NCBI GenBank assembly: GCA_029721435.1
Contig: CM056592.1
Coordinates: 32,065,611-32,129,610, forward strand
Length of the DNA stretch: 64,000 nucleotides
Origin: Gymnothorax reevesii
Lineage: Eukaryota > Chordata > Actinopteri > Anguilliformes > Muraenidae
Direction: 5' to 3'
In this document: positions 1-12,800 of the stretch, in pieces
Layout: each line of letters begins with the position of its first letter
How positions within the stretch are numbered: the first letter of the stretch is position 1
Program-made: the position numbers and the translations under genes
Notes under the pieces: model-generated
Database searches by the model: none
What the model saw: only the letters and a program-made list of their open reading frames with translations
What the model was told of the DNA's origin: nothing

Positions 1-279
1 TCGCCCAGAACAGAGAAAATCTCTGCATCATTACCCAGAACAGTGAAAGTCACTGCTTCATCGCCCAGAACAGTGAAAGTCACTGCTTCATCGCCCAGAA
101 CAGATAAAATCACTGCGTCATCACCCAGAACAGAGAAAATCTCTGCATCATTACCCAGAACAGAGAGAGTCACTGCAGCAAAAGCCAACACAGAAAAAAT
201 TCCTGTGTGGAAAGACACAGAAGTCATTGTAACACGCACTTTCCCTGAGAAATCATGTCAGCAGAACCTGATGCAGTGA
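1..279 (+). repeat. 30-bp minisatellite with an open reading frame running in from the left edge
   Basis: About six 30-bp units of the type catcgcccagaacagtgaaa... fill positions 1 to about 180. The unit is a multiple of three, so the + frame starting at position 1 reads as decapeptide repeats (SPRTVKVTAS and variants). It stays open into a non-repetitive tail and stops at 277-279. This could be the end of a coding exon with a Ser/Pro/Arg/Thr-rich repeat, or an ordinary minisatellite that happens to lack stops. I see no convincing splice acceptor because the left part is outside the window. The relation to the NO VEIN-like gene downstream is unknown. Confidence 0.55.
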
Positions 280-585
280 AAATCCTTGTAAAGAAAAAAG
301 CCACACAGAGAAGGGTTGCACCAGAGCTGAGGAGATATCCAAACCTTGTTAGCAGTTTTTTTTTTCCACCGATAAATTATGTGGGCCAATTCTTTTTTAA
401 GCCGTTCTTTCAATTAATATTGCATTTGATGAGTCAGCCAGCAAACGCTGAGTCACAGGACGTTCTTGAATTAATAATATTTCAGCTTAATTGTATCACT
501 CATTTTACTGCACTGTTTTTCACTGCAGTGAATTGCAATCGTGGGCAAAATGCCTAATTTATCCTGCAATGATCAGTTTATGCTT
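280..585. other. No feature recognised
   Basis: AT-rich single-copy-looking sequence between two minisatellites. The ORF that begins at 255 has no recognisable domain and no codon-level sign of selection that I can see. Confidence 0.4.
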
Positions 586-1684
586 GTGATGCAGTGCAGG
601 TGCAGTGTGACAGGCAGCAGCAGAGAGTGATGCAGTGCAGGTGCGGGCAGTGTTACAGGCAGCGGCAGAGAGTGATGCAGTGCAGGTGCGGGCAGTGTTA
701 CAGGCAGGGGCAGAGAGTGATGCAGTGCAGGTGCGGGCAGTGTTACAGGCAGCGGCAGAGAGTGATGCAGTGCAGGTGCGGGCAGTGTAACAGGTAGCGG
801 CAGAGAGTGATGCAGTGCAGGTGCAGTGTGACAGGCAGCAGCAGAGAGTGATGCAGTGTAGGTGCGGGCAGTGTTACAGGCAGCAACAGAGAGTGATGCA
901 GTGCAGGTGCAGTGTGACAGGCAGCGGCAGAGAGTGATGCAGTGCAGGTGCAGGCAGTGTTACAGGCAGCAGCAGAGAGTGATGCAGTGCAGGTGCAGTG
1001 TGACAGGCAGCGGCAGAGAGTGATGCAGTGCAGGTGCAGTGTGACAGGCAGCGGCAGAGAGTGATGCAGTGCAGGTGCAGTGTGACAGGCAGCAGCAGAG
1101 AGTGATGCAGTGTAGGTGCGGGCAGTGTTACAGGCAGCAACAGAGAGTGATGCAGTGCAGGTGCAGTGTGACAGGCAGCGGCAGAGAGTGATGCAGTGCA
1201 GGTGCAGGCAGTGTTACAGGCAGCAGCAGAGAGTGATGCAGTGCAGGTGCAGTGTGACAGGCAGCGGCAGAGAGTGATGCAGTGTAGGTGCGGGCAGTGT
1301 TACAGGCAGCAACAGAGAGTGATGCAGTGCAGGTGCAGTGTGACAGGCAGCGGCAGAGAGTGATGCAGTGCAGGTGCAGGCAGTGTTACAGGCAGCAGCA
1401 GAGAGTGATGCAGTGCAGGTGCAGTGTGACAGGCAGCGGCAGAGAGTGATGCAGTGCAGGTGCAGTGTGACAGGCAGCGGCAGAGAGTGATGCAGTGCAG
1501 GTGCAGTGTGACAGGCAGCAGCAGAGAGTGATGCAGTGTAGGTGCGGGCAGTGTTACAGGCAGCAACAGAGAGTGATGCAGTGCAGGTGCAGTGTGACAG
1601 GCAGCGGCAGAGAGTGATGCAGTGCGGCTGCAGACAGTGTTACAGGCAGCAGCAGAGAGTGATGCAGTACAGGTGCAGGCAGGT
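586..1684. repeat. Minisatellite with mixed 41-bp and 45-bp units and higher-order structure
   Basis: Roughly 25 copies of a unit beginning gtgatgcagtgcaggtgc. Two lengths alternate: 45-bp units contain gtgcgggcagtgttac and 41-bp units contain gtgcagtgtgac. A marker variant (tgtaggtgcgggcagtg followed by cagcaacagag) recurs near 858, 1112, 1286 and 1542, so blocks of several units were duplicated together. Long ORFs on both strands here (for example the Cys/His-rich ones) are products of the repeat and are not called as genes. Confidence 0.9.
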
Positions 1685-2400
1685 GTTTTTTTTTTTGCTT
1701 GCTGACTCAGACCAGGAAAAGAATCTTTAGGGCGCTTTCGCATGAGGCACTGTTGTTCCCCTATTCCCCTCTCCTCTCTCCCCGCTGGTCAGCTTTCACA
1801 TTAGGTACGATTGTTCCGTACCGTGCCACGGTACGATTGTCCCCTCCTCCCCTCTCCCCCCCGCTGGATAGCTTTCACACTAACAGTGTTGTTTCGTGCC
1901 CGTGTACAATTGCTTTTGCCAAAAATTCCAATACAGTAGGTGGCAGTATGTACCTCGGTGGTTTTGAAATGGAGAAATATACTCAAAGAAGAAGCCTCAG
2001 AAATGTATCTTTTTCATCGCTTGCCAGACTTTCACTCCGCTTTCCGCCCTTTCAGATATTGCAGCCACATTTTCTGTACTTTGTCACAGCACTGATCTGT
2101 TGTTCTGCGATAACCACGGGAATGTTAATACTCGCAAATTATTCCATAAACCTCTGCATTTCTGAGTGTACTATTCAGTTGATATTGTATGTTTTTGTTA
2201 AGCAAGAATTTACTTTCTTCGGTTAACCGAAGAAACCCTTTTGCCAGTATGTTTGTTTGATCAAAAGAGTCAAATAAACGTCACACAACAGTCCACTTCC
2301 ATGCTTAAGTATGGTTGCTTTCACATTTGATGCGAGGACGGATTAACTGTGCTCGAGCATGGTACGCTTATGTTCACACTTACCAAATAAACCGGACTTT
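1685..2400. repeat. Possible interspersed repeat (unclassified)
   Basis: A stretch with repeated gctttcacat/actaa-type phrases at 1730-1880 and again near 2320, a gtaggtggcagtatg phrase followed by agaagaagcc at 1936-1995, and a perfect 22-bp palindrome at 2214-2235. The style is that of a decayed DNA transposon, but I cannot fix its ends. No gene is seen. Confidence 0.3.
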
Positions 2401-3675
2401 TGGGTGAAGTGTGCTCAGATCCGCGACTGAGTCCCAAGTGGAAAAGCTTCCTTTACATCCTACCTTACAGAGGGGCGGAGTTGTGGGAGTGTCTGACAAT
2501 GTCCCTCCCTGTCTCACCTAGCACCGTGCGCTGCTCCCCTTTGAATGGTCAGGATAAATATTGTAGAATATTGCTTTTTATTATTCCCTGGTGTATAATG
2601 CGGGGGGATATTGTCATCAGTATATCCGTGCGTCCATCGGTCTGTAATCATTTCGTTTGTGGAGCAGAACTCAAAGACAGTTCAGTATTTTTTAACAAAA
2701 CTTGTTAAAACTTGCTGTGTGAAATAATCTGCTGCCTTTTGATATTTTGGGATTTCTGAGATGTGTCATCTTCTAACGACTCTTGTTTTAATGGTAGCTC
2801 TGACATAAATATTTATCTGCTGGTTTGGGCCTGAATTGGCCCAAATGGTGTTTTTCTGGTGTTTTTCATGGTCATTTGATGTTTGTAAAGCTGTTTACTG
2901 CATTAAGATAAGATTTTATCAGTGAACTCTGCTGAAAAGGAGACGATGAAGGATTTGCTGGTTGACAGCGAAGGATGAGACGAGACGAAACACATCATGA
3001 ACATTATTTTCACCCGAGTTTCACTGGAGTATTACTACTTAAATTTGTAAGGGATTGAAAACATGAGTGTGTTTGAAGTCACCGTGAGAGAGTGGATCGT
3101 GAGAGCAGAGTCCTGGACGTAATCGGACAAGATGGCTGACTGGATCCTCTCCAGTTACACTCAGCAGAATTTCGCTTGGCTGCTGGTTTGCTCAGCTCAG
3201 CAGTGCTGCGCGCAGCTCTGGAGCTCGTGGGGGAGGGAATGCCTGAGAAGCAGGAAGAGATGTAAAATGATTCCTCCGATTCAGGATGGGAGCCTGTAAT
3301 CCAGGACGTAACGGAGACAGTAATGCAGGCTTTGATTCTAACATGTATCTGAGGGTATCAGTATAATGTGAAAAAATTGGCGGGATGAAGAGTAGAGGAG
3401 AGGATGGAAGAATGGGGTCAACAGCACTGAATAATCTACAGACATGCTGAAGTGATGCTGCAAACTTCATTACATTCAGAGATTCGATTCGTTTCACCCT
3501 TGAATGCGGAGCCAAAACTGCATTCTAAATAAAAGCCGATTTATATAACTGACTGTCTGAAGATTAGAGTGCAAGTCAGTGTCTGTTGACATTAACTGTT
3601 TTAAGACACATTTATTTGTTGCTGGATGTCTCTTATAGTGATTTGCTCATTCTGTTTTTTTTTTGTTCTGGACAG
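2401..3675. other. No feature recognised (probably intronic)
   Basis: Unique-looking sequence leading into the acceptor at 3675. No exon with convincing splice sites or conserved protein was found, although an undetected upstream exon of the NO VEIN-like gene could lie here. Confidence 0.4.
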
Positions 3676-3821
3676 GTCGGCAAACTCTACAGGGTGTACC
3701 GACTGAGCTTACCTGAGGAGCGATTTATCACTGAGCAAGAAGACGTTATCTGTCTTCTGAAGGACAACAAGGAATTTAACATCCAGAAGGACAACCTCTC
3801 AGCTAAGGTCGACATCTCCAG
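3676..3821 (+). CDS. NO VEIN-like gene, first recognised exon
   Basis: Preceded by a polypyrimidine tract and gacag at 3671-3675. It reads VGKLYRVYRLSLPEERF...DNLSAKVDIS in the first frame and ends with two bases, ag (phase 2). The donor is GC (gcaaga at 3822), not GT. The competing GT at 3809 would leave phase 0 and would not fit the next exon, which must supply one base. With the GC donor the junction codon is Arg and reading continues into ELAKLF. Confidence 0.8.
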
Positions 3822-6800
3822 GCAAGACTTCCAGTTCTGCAACAATCCTCTTTAATTTACGTTGGGACTGGGTTCTCACTCATATCCAGAAAGGGCCACT
3901 GTGGATGCAGGCTTTCATTCCAAACCAACCTGTTGCACACACTGTTCAACTTATCGGCCCTAGACCCTTTTCCCCAAATCTCCATCCGTGAGGTCCGAGA
4001 ACTGCTGTTGTTCCGCCCTCTGTTTACCTGGGAGTCGGGTGTCATGAATGTCTGACCAATCGGTGGCAATAGTTATTATCCATTTAGTTGCCTGGAAAGT
4101 ACTAAAGCCAGGGCTGGATTTGGATTTTGAGGCCAGATTTGAGGATCGCAGCCATGCAGTCCTTACTTAAGACTTTGAAAAAATGAATCAGGTGTGTAAT
4201 TGTTGTGTTGCCATGAAGGACAGCATCTACACCAGCCCTTCCTGCATAAAAATGAGTACCTCTGCTGTAGGGGAATGAAGTACTGAGCCAGGAGTTACCG
4301 AAGTAGAGGAGCTGCTTTGTTCATTGCTTAGGCGCCTCCTGTTGGCCAGACGGGCGCTTGTCAGGAAGATTCTAAGCCTGGTCATGTCCGGGTGTCCTCC
4401 GCCCTCTTTCTGAACTGGCGAAGATTCAACCAATGAGTGTATAAGAAGCGGTGGCTGACAGGCGTGTGCTTCGGAGGAGAGCCGTGAACTGTCTACACTC
4501 TCCGGAATTGGCAGCAAGAGGTCGCATACGAGCAAGACTTGTGCCTCGTACATAGATTCCAGATTCGGGTGGGATTGGAGATGCAGTGAATTAAAAAAAA
4601 AAAAAAAAAAACCTGCTCCTGCTTGTATAGTCAATGGTTTAAAGCATCGTCCACCCAGATTCTGTTGACGCCCAAGAGAATTCTTTTTGACTTCACCCGT
4701 TAGCGGGAACCTTTGTAATGGTTGGGGACTTAATAAGACTAAACATAAATTTATAGTTTTTCTACTGCATTTCCTTAAAGTTAAGGAGTTCATTTAAGAG
4801 GTTTATCATTTTGTCCTGCCGGTTATTTGCTGTTTGTATGGAGGATATTGAAAAGTGTGACAGTAAATGTGGCGAGTACAGATTTCGGCTTTGAGAACCG
4901 GGGCGAGTAATGCTGCAGTTACATCCACACTTTCCTAAAAAGCAGTGGAATAGCACACAGTGCAGAGTGCTGTTCGAATGAGGCCTGGTTTACTGGGGAA
5001 TGTGGCTTCAGCGGCTGTGTTGGTGCTCGTTGCAGGGAGCTGGCGAAACTCTTCAGCTCGGACAGCCAGTGCCTCAAGGAGCTGGAAGCCTTTCTGCTGG
5101 CGCTACTGACCAGTCTGGATGTGAGTCCTGTCCTGACCTCTGCGCGTCCTCTCTGTCTTCTGATCTCTGTGTGTCCTCTCTGTCTTCTGTCCTCTGCGCG
5201 TCCTCTCTGTCTTCTGTCCTCTGTGTGTCCTCTCTGTCTCTGTCCTCTGTGTGTCCTCTCTGTCTCTGTCTTCTGTCCTCTGTGTGTCCTCTCTGTCTTC
5301 TGTCCTCTGTGTGTCCTCTCTGTCTCTGTCTTCTGTCCTCTGTGTGTCCTCTCTGTCTCTGTCCTCTGTGTGTCCTCTCTGTCTCTGTCTTCTGTCCTCT
5401 GTGTGTCCTCTCTGTCTCTGTCCTCTGTGTGTCCTCTCTGTCTTCTGTCCTCTGTGTGTCCTCTCTGTCTCTGTCCTCTGTGTGTCCTCTCTGTCTCTGT
5501 CTTCTGTCCTCTGTGTGTCCTCTCTGTCTCTGTCCTCTGTGTGTCCTCTCTGTCTCTGTCTTCTGTCCTCTGTGTGTCCTCTCTGTCTCTGTCCTCTGTG
5601 TGTCCTCTCTGTCTCTGTCCTACGATCTGTCCTCTCTTCTTCTGTTCCTTTCCTTTGAGACCAGTGGTCTGGTTAAATAACAGAATGAAAATCTCAATGT
5701 CCTCAGTGGCTCCAAATTACTCCAAAAATGAGGCTCATAAGTTTTCACTTAAAAAAAAGTGAAGTGTTTAATAAATGGAATAATATACTCAGGATACTGG
5801 GAAAGCATATACTGATATTGAGCAAAAATGAATTGTTGTCTTTTTTTAAGTTCTTAAAGAGCATGTTGTCCATTTACTTTAGCACAGGCAATGCTGGGGA
5901 TTTACTTTTACTGCTGTGTCATGGTGACTACAGTGCTTCAAACATGAAGCCCTGCTCTGTGCCAACATCTCCTGGGCCGTTAGCATTGTTCCAACAGGCT
6001 GTTTACTGCAAGGTCGCAGATTGTGAGTCATGGAGTGCATTGTCTTGAAATTGGACCCGGGGCTCATAAATGCTCCATTAGGAATTTGGTCTCTGCGAGG
6101 ATCTTTTTTTTCTGGCTCATTTCATGCCATGATGCACGCTATCTATTATGTGTCTCTTCTAAACATTTAAACCTTGAATATGGTGTTAAGAATCCCGGGG
6201 AAACCAGATTATTAAACATATTTTATGCTCCAGTATTTTCATATGTTGCATCATTGGTTAGTGAGCTATTTTTACAGTGTCAGAAGCCGCTACTCAGAGG
6301 TATTAACTTTAGTGTTGGGTTGGTCAGTTGATTTGAGCCGTACTGTAGTACATGGCAAATGTTGTTTTTTCACCTGTCGAGTGATAATGTTGCGGTCTGT
6401 TTGCCTGCATGGGAAATATCTAACTGACGTTCCTCCACTTACTTTGTAAAACAAATGTACAAATTACATTTAGTCTCGCTTTCAACGCATTTTAAACCGT
6501 GAAATCAAATGTAAAACGCTGCGCCTGGGAGCTAAAATTCTTCAACAGCTCTGCTGTGATGAAAGATGATGTCGCTTGTCATCGAGGAGCCGCATCCATT
6601 CCGCACTTTTGCTGCAGGCTCGATCACGTTTTTTTTTTCTGAACGAGCATCAAAAAGAGCTTTCGTTTTGAAAAGGTGAAAAATTAGGCTTGGTGTTCTT
6701 GTTATAAATAAAGCGTTCTTGCTTTCTTCTTGCTTTTGAAATTGAACGTGGGATTGTTTAGAAGTTGTTCTCCAAATCAGAAGCACTAAATCAGTCGAAT

Positions 6801-9800
6801 AGTGTATACGGTCTCTTCTGGGTGGGGTATCCGTTAGCAGCGGCCTGACGGTGATTTTTACATTGTTTGTCCATCAAAAACTCATTATTCTTTTTTCAAG
6901 GGCATTTATCAAACAAAGCCTCACAGCATCTGGTAAACTAGAAAAGCACTCAGAGAGCGCAGAACCTCCGCCAGGGGGCAGCAAAGCCAAAAGCACGGCG
7001 ATTGGAACTCCCGCCCATTGGAAATACTTGAAATCTTGAACTTTGGCGTATCTCAGCTGTACTTTGGGCTAGATATGCCAAAATTTAATCACCTCTTCCT
7101 TGAGTTAATACCCACCTACCCTGAAAATTTCGTCAAAATCCGGCCATAAGTTTTGGAGTTATGTTATACACAAACAAACCAACAAACAAACGGAACCGAA
7201 AACATATACCTCCTGGCGGAGGTTAATTAGGCCCATATAATTGTAATTAAAAGAAGAGCCTCAAAACACTCAAAACCTTTGACACTGTCCTTGTGGAAGT
7301 ACGTGATTTTTTTATCTCCCCGGACCCTTAAGCAGGGTGATGTTCAGTGAGCTTTAAAACTGCTTCTGGAAGCTCAGTACAGATATTATTCAACTGTACC
7401 AGGGACTTCAAAAAAACAGAGGGGAAACCTCATCTTTTCATTTATCCTATACATGTTCCCTGCTGCATTCCAGGTCATTTATTCATTTTTGAGAGAGAAC
7501 CTGTTTTGACTGTAAACAGTGTTCTGATGTGAACCTTTTAAAAAATGTCTTGTTTGGGCTGAAAGAGAAGGAAGGGTGAGAGTGCGGAGAGACTCCTGTT
7601 ACCGTCCGCTGAAAGGTCCCTGTTTTGTGTAAACAGGACGATGGTGCCTTGAGACGCTTCATCCGTGAGAAGGACATCAAAGAGCTTCCTGATTCTGAGG
7701 AGAGATGGGAGGTTCCTGAGCCGCTGGTGACCAATCCGGAGCCACCAGGTACAGTGAGCCGCCGCAGCCCTCCGAGAAAACTGGGGAAACAGAAACTCGC
7801 AGAGCGCGGCACCGTGATGTCTTCTGTCTGGCTTGTGCTAGTACCTGCTTCTTAGCTGGCAGAACTCTGGAGTGAAAATCACCAATTTTTCTCGTTCTAT
7901 GTTTTGTTTCACCTTTTGTTTTTTTTACTCATTGCCTGCAGCTTTTTTCCTAATAACCATTTTCATTCCACCTTAATTTTTAAGTCATGGTCACATGATC
8001 CTCAAACCTGTGAGCTGGAATCATCCCACTCTCCTGTCTCATTCTGGCGAACGAAACCAGCGTACATCACTGTTACCTTCCCTCTTTCCTCTCTCACAGT
8101 ACACCAGCAATGCATACTCACCACCTTTTGGTGAAATTTGCCATTTTGCGACCAAAATCAGTCACTTACCTGAGTTGCCTAGATACTTCATCCATTCAGC
8201 CTGACCTTTATTCAGAAAATATAACCAGGCTGAAAGTGGTAGGCTAGCTTATGAAACCTGACATTCGTTTGAAGTTTTTCGCAAAAGCAACTGTGACAAC
8301 GAGCAGCCCTTTGACTTCGGCATTGCCTCACCTGAATTGTTTCGTCCTGAGGAGTTACAAATGAATGGTAGCTTAAGGAAGGATGCGCTTACTCGACTAG
8401 TGTCCGTATTACCATAGTAAGCTGAATTATTAGAGATTTACCAGAGAAACCCACAGCGTCTCATTAAACAGCATTGACTTGAAGTTCATAGATGGTACCT
8501 CCTGGTAGTGGTTGCCAAAGTAACTTCAGCTGGCTCTTCAATTAATGCTGAGTTTTCTGGTGGACACTGGCAACACCCTCTTTAAAATGATGGACAAGGA
8601 ATTTTAGAAATGAGAAAATGTTAGCTCCCGATGTGGTGGGTTTGACAAATGGACTGCACAAGCTTGTGCCCTGCCATTGTGAATCAGGAACATAAATATT
8701 AACATAAGATGATTAGTAATAAAGTAGCTAGCTAGCTGGCTAACGTCGCCTGCAGTGATGTTTCTGGGTGCTGTCACCTTACTTCTGTTGCACGAGAGCT
8801 TGTTGACTGCCTGCCCTCTGGTCCTGTTAATTTTCGTCGGGACAGTCTCCATGAGTTTTGTTCATGTTTGGGTGCTGTCCCAAACAGCTTTTTCTTCAAG
8901 ACGGTTTCTGTCTGCAAAATTGCAGACTTGTTAAAGGGCCTTAAGTGCTCCAAGGCCACCGGTCTTGACAAGATTGCAGCTAGGTTTTTAAGGATTGCAA
9001 CTGATTTGATAGCAACACCAATTGCTCATTTTGTTAACTTGTCTCTGGAGTATGGTATTGTCCCAAATGACATGAAACGTGCTAAAATAATTCCCTTTTT
9101 AGCTCGCCGGGACGAATGTCCGGAGAGCTATTGTCGTACCCCCGGCGTCCGCGTCCATCTGCGTGCAGAAAAACTTTAACCTTGCCCCGGCGAGCTTTGT
9201 TGTCTTTCTGACAACTGTTGTTCAAGAAAGGCAACTGGTCTGACCCTGGCAATTATAGGCCCATCACCATCCTCATTGTCACTTCCAAGGTATTAGAAAA
9301 GGTCATTCATGAGCAGCTTTACGAGTACCTAAATAACTCCAAGTTATTCTGTAAATTTCAGTCAGGCTTGAGGAAGTTGCACTCTACTGAGTCACGTTTT
9401 CTGTTTATAATGGATGTTATTAGATCAAAGATGGAAGCAGGCAAGCTTTGTGGCATGATTTTAATTGACCTTCAAAAATCATTCGATACAGTTGAGCACA
9501 GTTTGCTTTTTAATAAATTGACTGCCCTAGGTATCAGCCCTTCTTGTTTAAAGTGGTTTGTTTCCTATCTTTCAGTCCAAAAGATGACATTCATGGCAGT
9601 CTTTCTTCTGCCTTACCAATTATGTGCGGAGTCCCGCAAGGGAGTGTCCTGGGCCCTTTACTTTTCTTAATTGTCCCCCGCCGCGCGGAAGGCGCGAAGC
9701 GGGGGACATAGTATTCACGACCGTCCGTACGTCCCGAAACCTTGTCTGCGCGATATCTCAAGAAGTAAGCATCGAATTTTTTCCAAATTTGGTGTCAACA

Positions 9801-12800
9801 TGTATTAGGGTAATGTCCCGGCGCCAGTCGAATTTGGTGACCTTCGCGACATTTTCAAGGTCACACCGAGGTATGATAGATTCTGACACTGAAATGCTTG
9901 TCTGCGCGATATCTCAAGAAGGAAGCCTCGGATTCTTTTCAAATTCGGTGTCAACATGTATGATGGTGATGCCCCGGCGCCAGTCGATTTTGGTGACCTT
10001 CGCACCATTCACAAGGTCACACCGAGAGAATGTCGATTTTCACACTTTTGGCATGTTCATGCTAAATCAGACCATTCCTTTCAACTGACAGGGTTTGGAA
10101 GTACATAATTGTCCCCCGCCGCGCGGAATGCGCGAAGCGGCGGGACATAGTATTTACGACCATCCGTCCGTACGTCCTGAATCCTCGTCAGCGAGATATC
10201 TCAAGAACGAATTGACGGATTTCCTTCAAATTTCATGTCAACATGTATTAGTCTGATACCCCGTCGCCAGACGATTTCCGTGACCTTCGCGCCATTCTCA
10301 AGGTCACACTGAGAGATTGTGCATTTTCACACTGATAGCCTTGTCAGCGAGATATCTCAAGAACAAATCGACGGATTTACTTCAAATTCCATGTCAACAT
10401 ATATTACGGTGATGCCCCAGCGCCAGTCGATTTCGGTCACCTTCGCGCCATTCTCAAGGTCACACCGAGAGATTGTGCATTTTCACACAGATAGCCTTGT
10501 CAATGAGGTATCTAAAGAACGAATCAACGGATTTACTTCAAATTCCATGTTAACATATATTGGGGTGATACCCCGGCGCCAGTCGATTTCGGTGACCTTT
10601 GCGCCATTCTCAAGGTCACACCGAGAGATTGTGGATTTTCACACTGATAGCCTTGTCAGCGACATATCTCAAGAACGAATCGACGGATTTACTTCTAATC
10701 TTATGTCAACATGTATTAGGGTGATACCCCGGCGCCAGTCCATTTCGGTGACCTTCGCGCCATTCTCAAGGTCACACCGAGAAATTGTTCATTTTGACAC
10801 GATTTCACATTTTGTGGCGGGGGACAAAGACACGTTAGTGTCAAATACTTGTTTATATAATGATCTGCAAGCTGCCGGTAATGTAAACCTGTTCTTGTAT
10901 GCAGATGACTTTGCGATCCTATCCTCTGATAAGGATGTGGATAAACTGCAGGCCACTCTTAGGGATGAGTTCACCAGAATCAAGTCTTGGCTCACTGACA
11001 ACAAATTGTCGCTTCATTTTGGCAGAACCGAATATATTATATTTGGCTCCCAACCTAGACTATGAAAGCTGGGCGCACCAAGCATTGACCTTGGGGGCCA
11101 GACTTTTGCCGTTCAACCATCAATCTGTTATCTAGGTTGCTACCTAGATAGCGGTTTAAGCAGTGAAACAATGGCTCTCAAGACCATTAGCATGGTGAAT
11201 TACAGAACCAAATTTCTGGCCAGAAAAGCTCCTGTTTTAGATCCAGCTAGTCTTCGCCTTTTAGCCAACTCACTTTCTTTGTTCTTTGCTGCTTTGATTA
11301 TGCAATCTGTTCCTGGTCTAGTGGCCTAACAATGGTTTTAAACTGCAAGTTTCCTAGAAAAAACTTATTAGATTAATTTTAGGGCTAAACTCAAGAGACC
11401 ATGTTGGCTAAGCTCATTTCCTACAGCTGGGCTGGCTCCGCTTGGAAGCTAGGTTTGCTCATCCTGTATTTTTACACAGTTCTCTGAGGGTTTATTTTTA
11501 TCCCCCGCCAACACGAAGTGGGAGGTTTGACCTCCGTCCGTCCGTCCGTCCGTGCGTGCGTGCGTCCGTCCGTCCGAGATAAAGGGGACAGCTTTACTCA
11601 GAAACTACTACAGATACAGTAACCAAATTTGGTGTGTAGCTTCAGACCATAAAGGCCTTGATCGAGTTCGAAAATGAGAAGCGCACGATTGGCGGGGGAT
11701 GTTGTAGACCATGTCGACTTGTTGATAATAATGTTTATTTGACTTTATGTTTGTGTAAGAGCAAGGACCGCAATGGAAATAAGTCTTTGACTTTATATTG
11801 TTTTACTCCTTGACACATTGTACGAAGTGAAAAACATGTATTGCATGCATTTCTTTTTAGCATGACGTTAAATCAAATCAAATCAAATCAAATCAAGCCA
11901 GGGGCCCAGGCTCTACAATGGCAGCTTTTCCATTCATGGAAGAACAGCCGTTTTTCATCTGAGCTACTTTTAAAAATCAGGGGAGCACGGTCTCTCATAA
12001 CCGAGCTAGTATATTTTTCCCCTCAACCCCTTTGTGAATGAAACTTGCTCAGTTCAATGAATGCCGAAGTAGACGTGCATTCCTTTCATACGTCAATGTC
12101 TTTGACGCGAATGATGCTGTGAACCCCTTCCAGTTTTTCAGTTGATTGTTGTTTGTGCTTCATTCTGTAACGGACGTTGCTATTGGCTTGTTCCCAATGA
12201 GGGTCTGCCTCGGCACCTGAGAAAAGATTGATGTTCTCACCACCCAACCGGGGGGTAGTATTCACGCAGTTCCCTCCTCCTGTAAAGCCCCAGTGCTCTC
12301 GCTGCTCATCTCCCGTTAGCACTCAGTCACCAATGAGAATGGATCGTCAGCCACGATCTTTGCTTCCCATCCAGTGTGACAGACAAATTCACCTTCCTTA
12401 CTAATATCTGCCAGCAAATGCTTCCAGTGCAGCCTGTGTCGCACTCCCCTGGGAGGGGCACAAACAGAGGCCGCCGATTGAGTCCGTCTGCTCTCTTGGC
12501 GCTAGCCTTGCAGCTACCTCCGTCTCTTTGCTGAGTTTTAACTCCGTGACACAGGTCTTTATGGGCCCTGTGGTTACTGTGGGTCCATTACTGAAGCGTG
12601 TCAGTGCAGTGCTGCTGTCTGAGGGCTGAAAGATCTTGTGCATCCAATGTTTGTATTGAGCCTTGTTCACAACATTTACAACAATCAAACAGTCAATGAA
12701 GCAAAACTATAAATACATTTCTTTGTGCTGTTTCCAACTAAATATTAGTGCAAGAGAATTTAAAAATGTCAGAATTCTGTTTTTAAGTTGCATTTTATGT

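Larger units (their letters stand above)
8775..11895 (+). mobile_element. Non-LTR retrotransposon (CR1/L2-type LINE), 5'-truncated and disrupted
   Basis: Reverse transcriptase pieces lie in order on the + strand. They are: the finger region with KCSKATGLDKI (8930-9090), NYRPI to FQSGLRKLHST with ILIDLQKSFDTVEHSL (9222-9600), the GVPQGS-type block (about 9627-9672, frameshifted), YADD (10898-10909) and the SWLTDNKLSLHF thumb (to 11065). The 3' end is a tandem aaatcaaatc tail at about 11870-11896. Three insertions interrupt it at 9098-9215, 9673-10851 and 11500-11715. Stops and frameshifts make it inactive. The clade is judged by motif style only. Confidence 0.8.

Noticed and set aside
594..1743. 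Cys/His/Gln-rich ORFs on both strands (67 to 147 residues)
   Set aside because: They are translations of the 41/45-bp minisatellite and carry no start context or domain.
5000..5762. Three overlapping + strand ORFs of 135-226 residues made of CVSSLSL-type repeats
   Set aside because: The CT-rich minisatellite lacks stop codons in all frames. Only 5036-5120 is supported as coding, by splice sites and phase.
9624..11065. ORFs of 154 and 248 residues with RQSISVTFAPFSRSHRE-type repeats
   Set aside because: They translate the tandem units of the gtcccccgcc repeat family fused to LINE codons; not a protein gene.
11526..11576. CRISPR-like or regulatory array in the gtcc-rich tract
   Set aside because: It is a simple (gtcc)n/(gtgc)n microsatellite without spacers.
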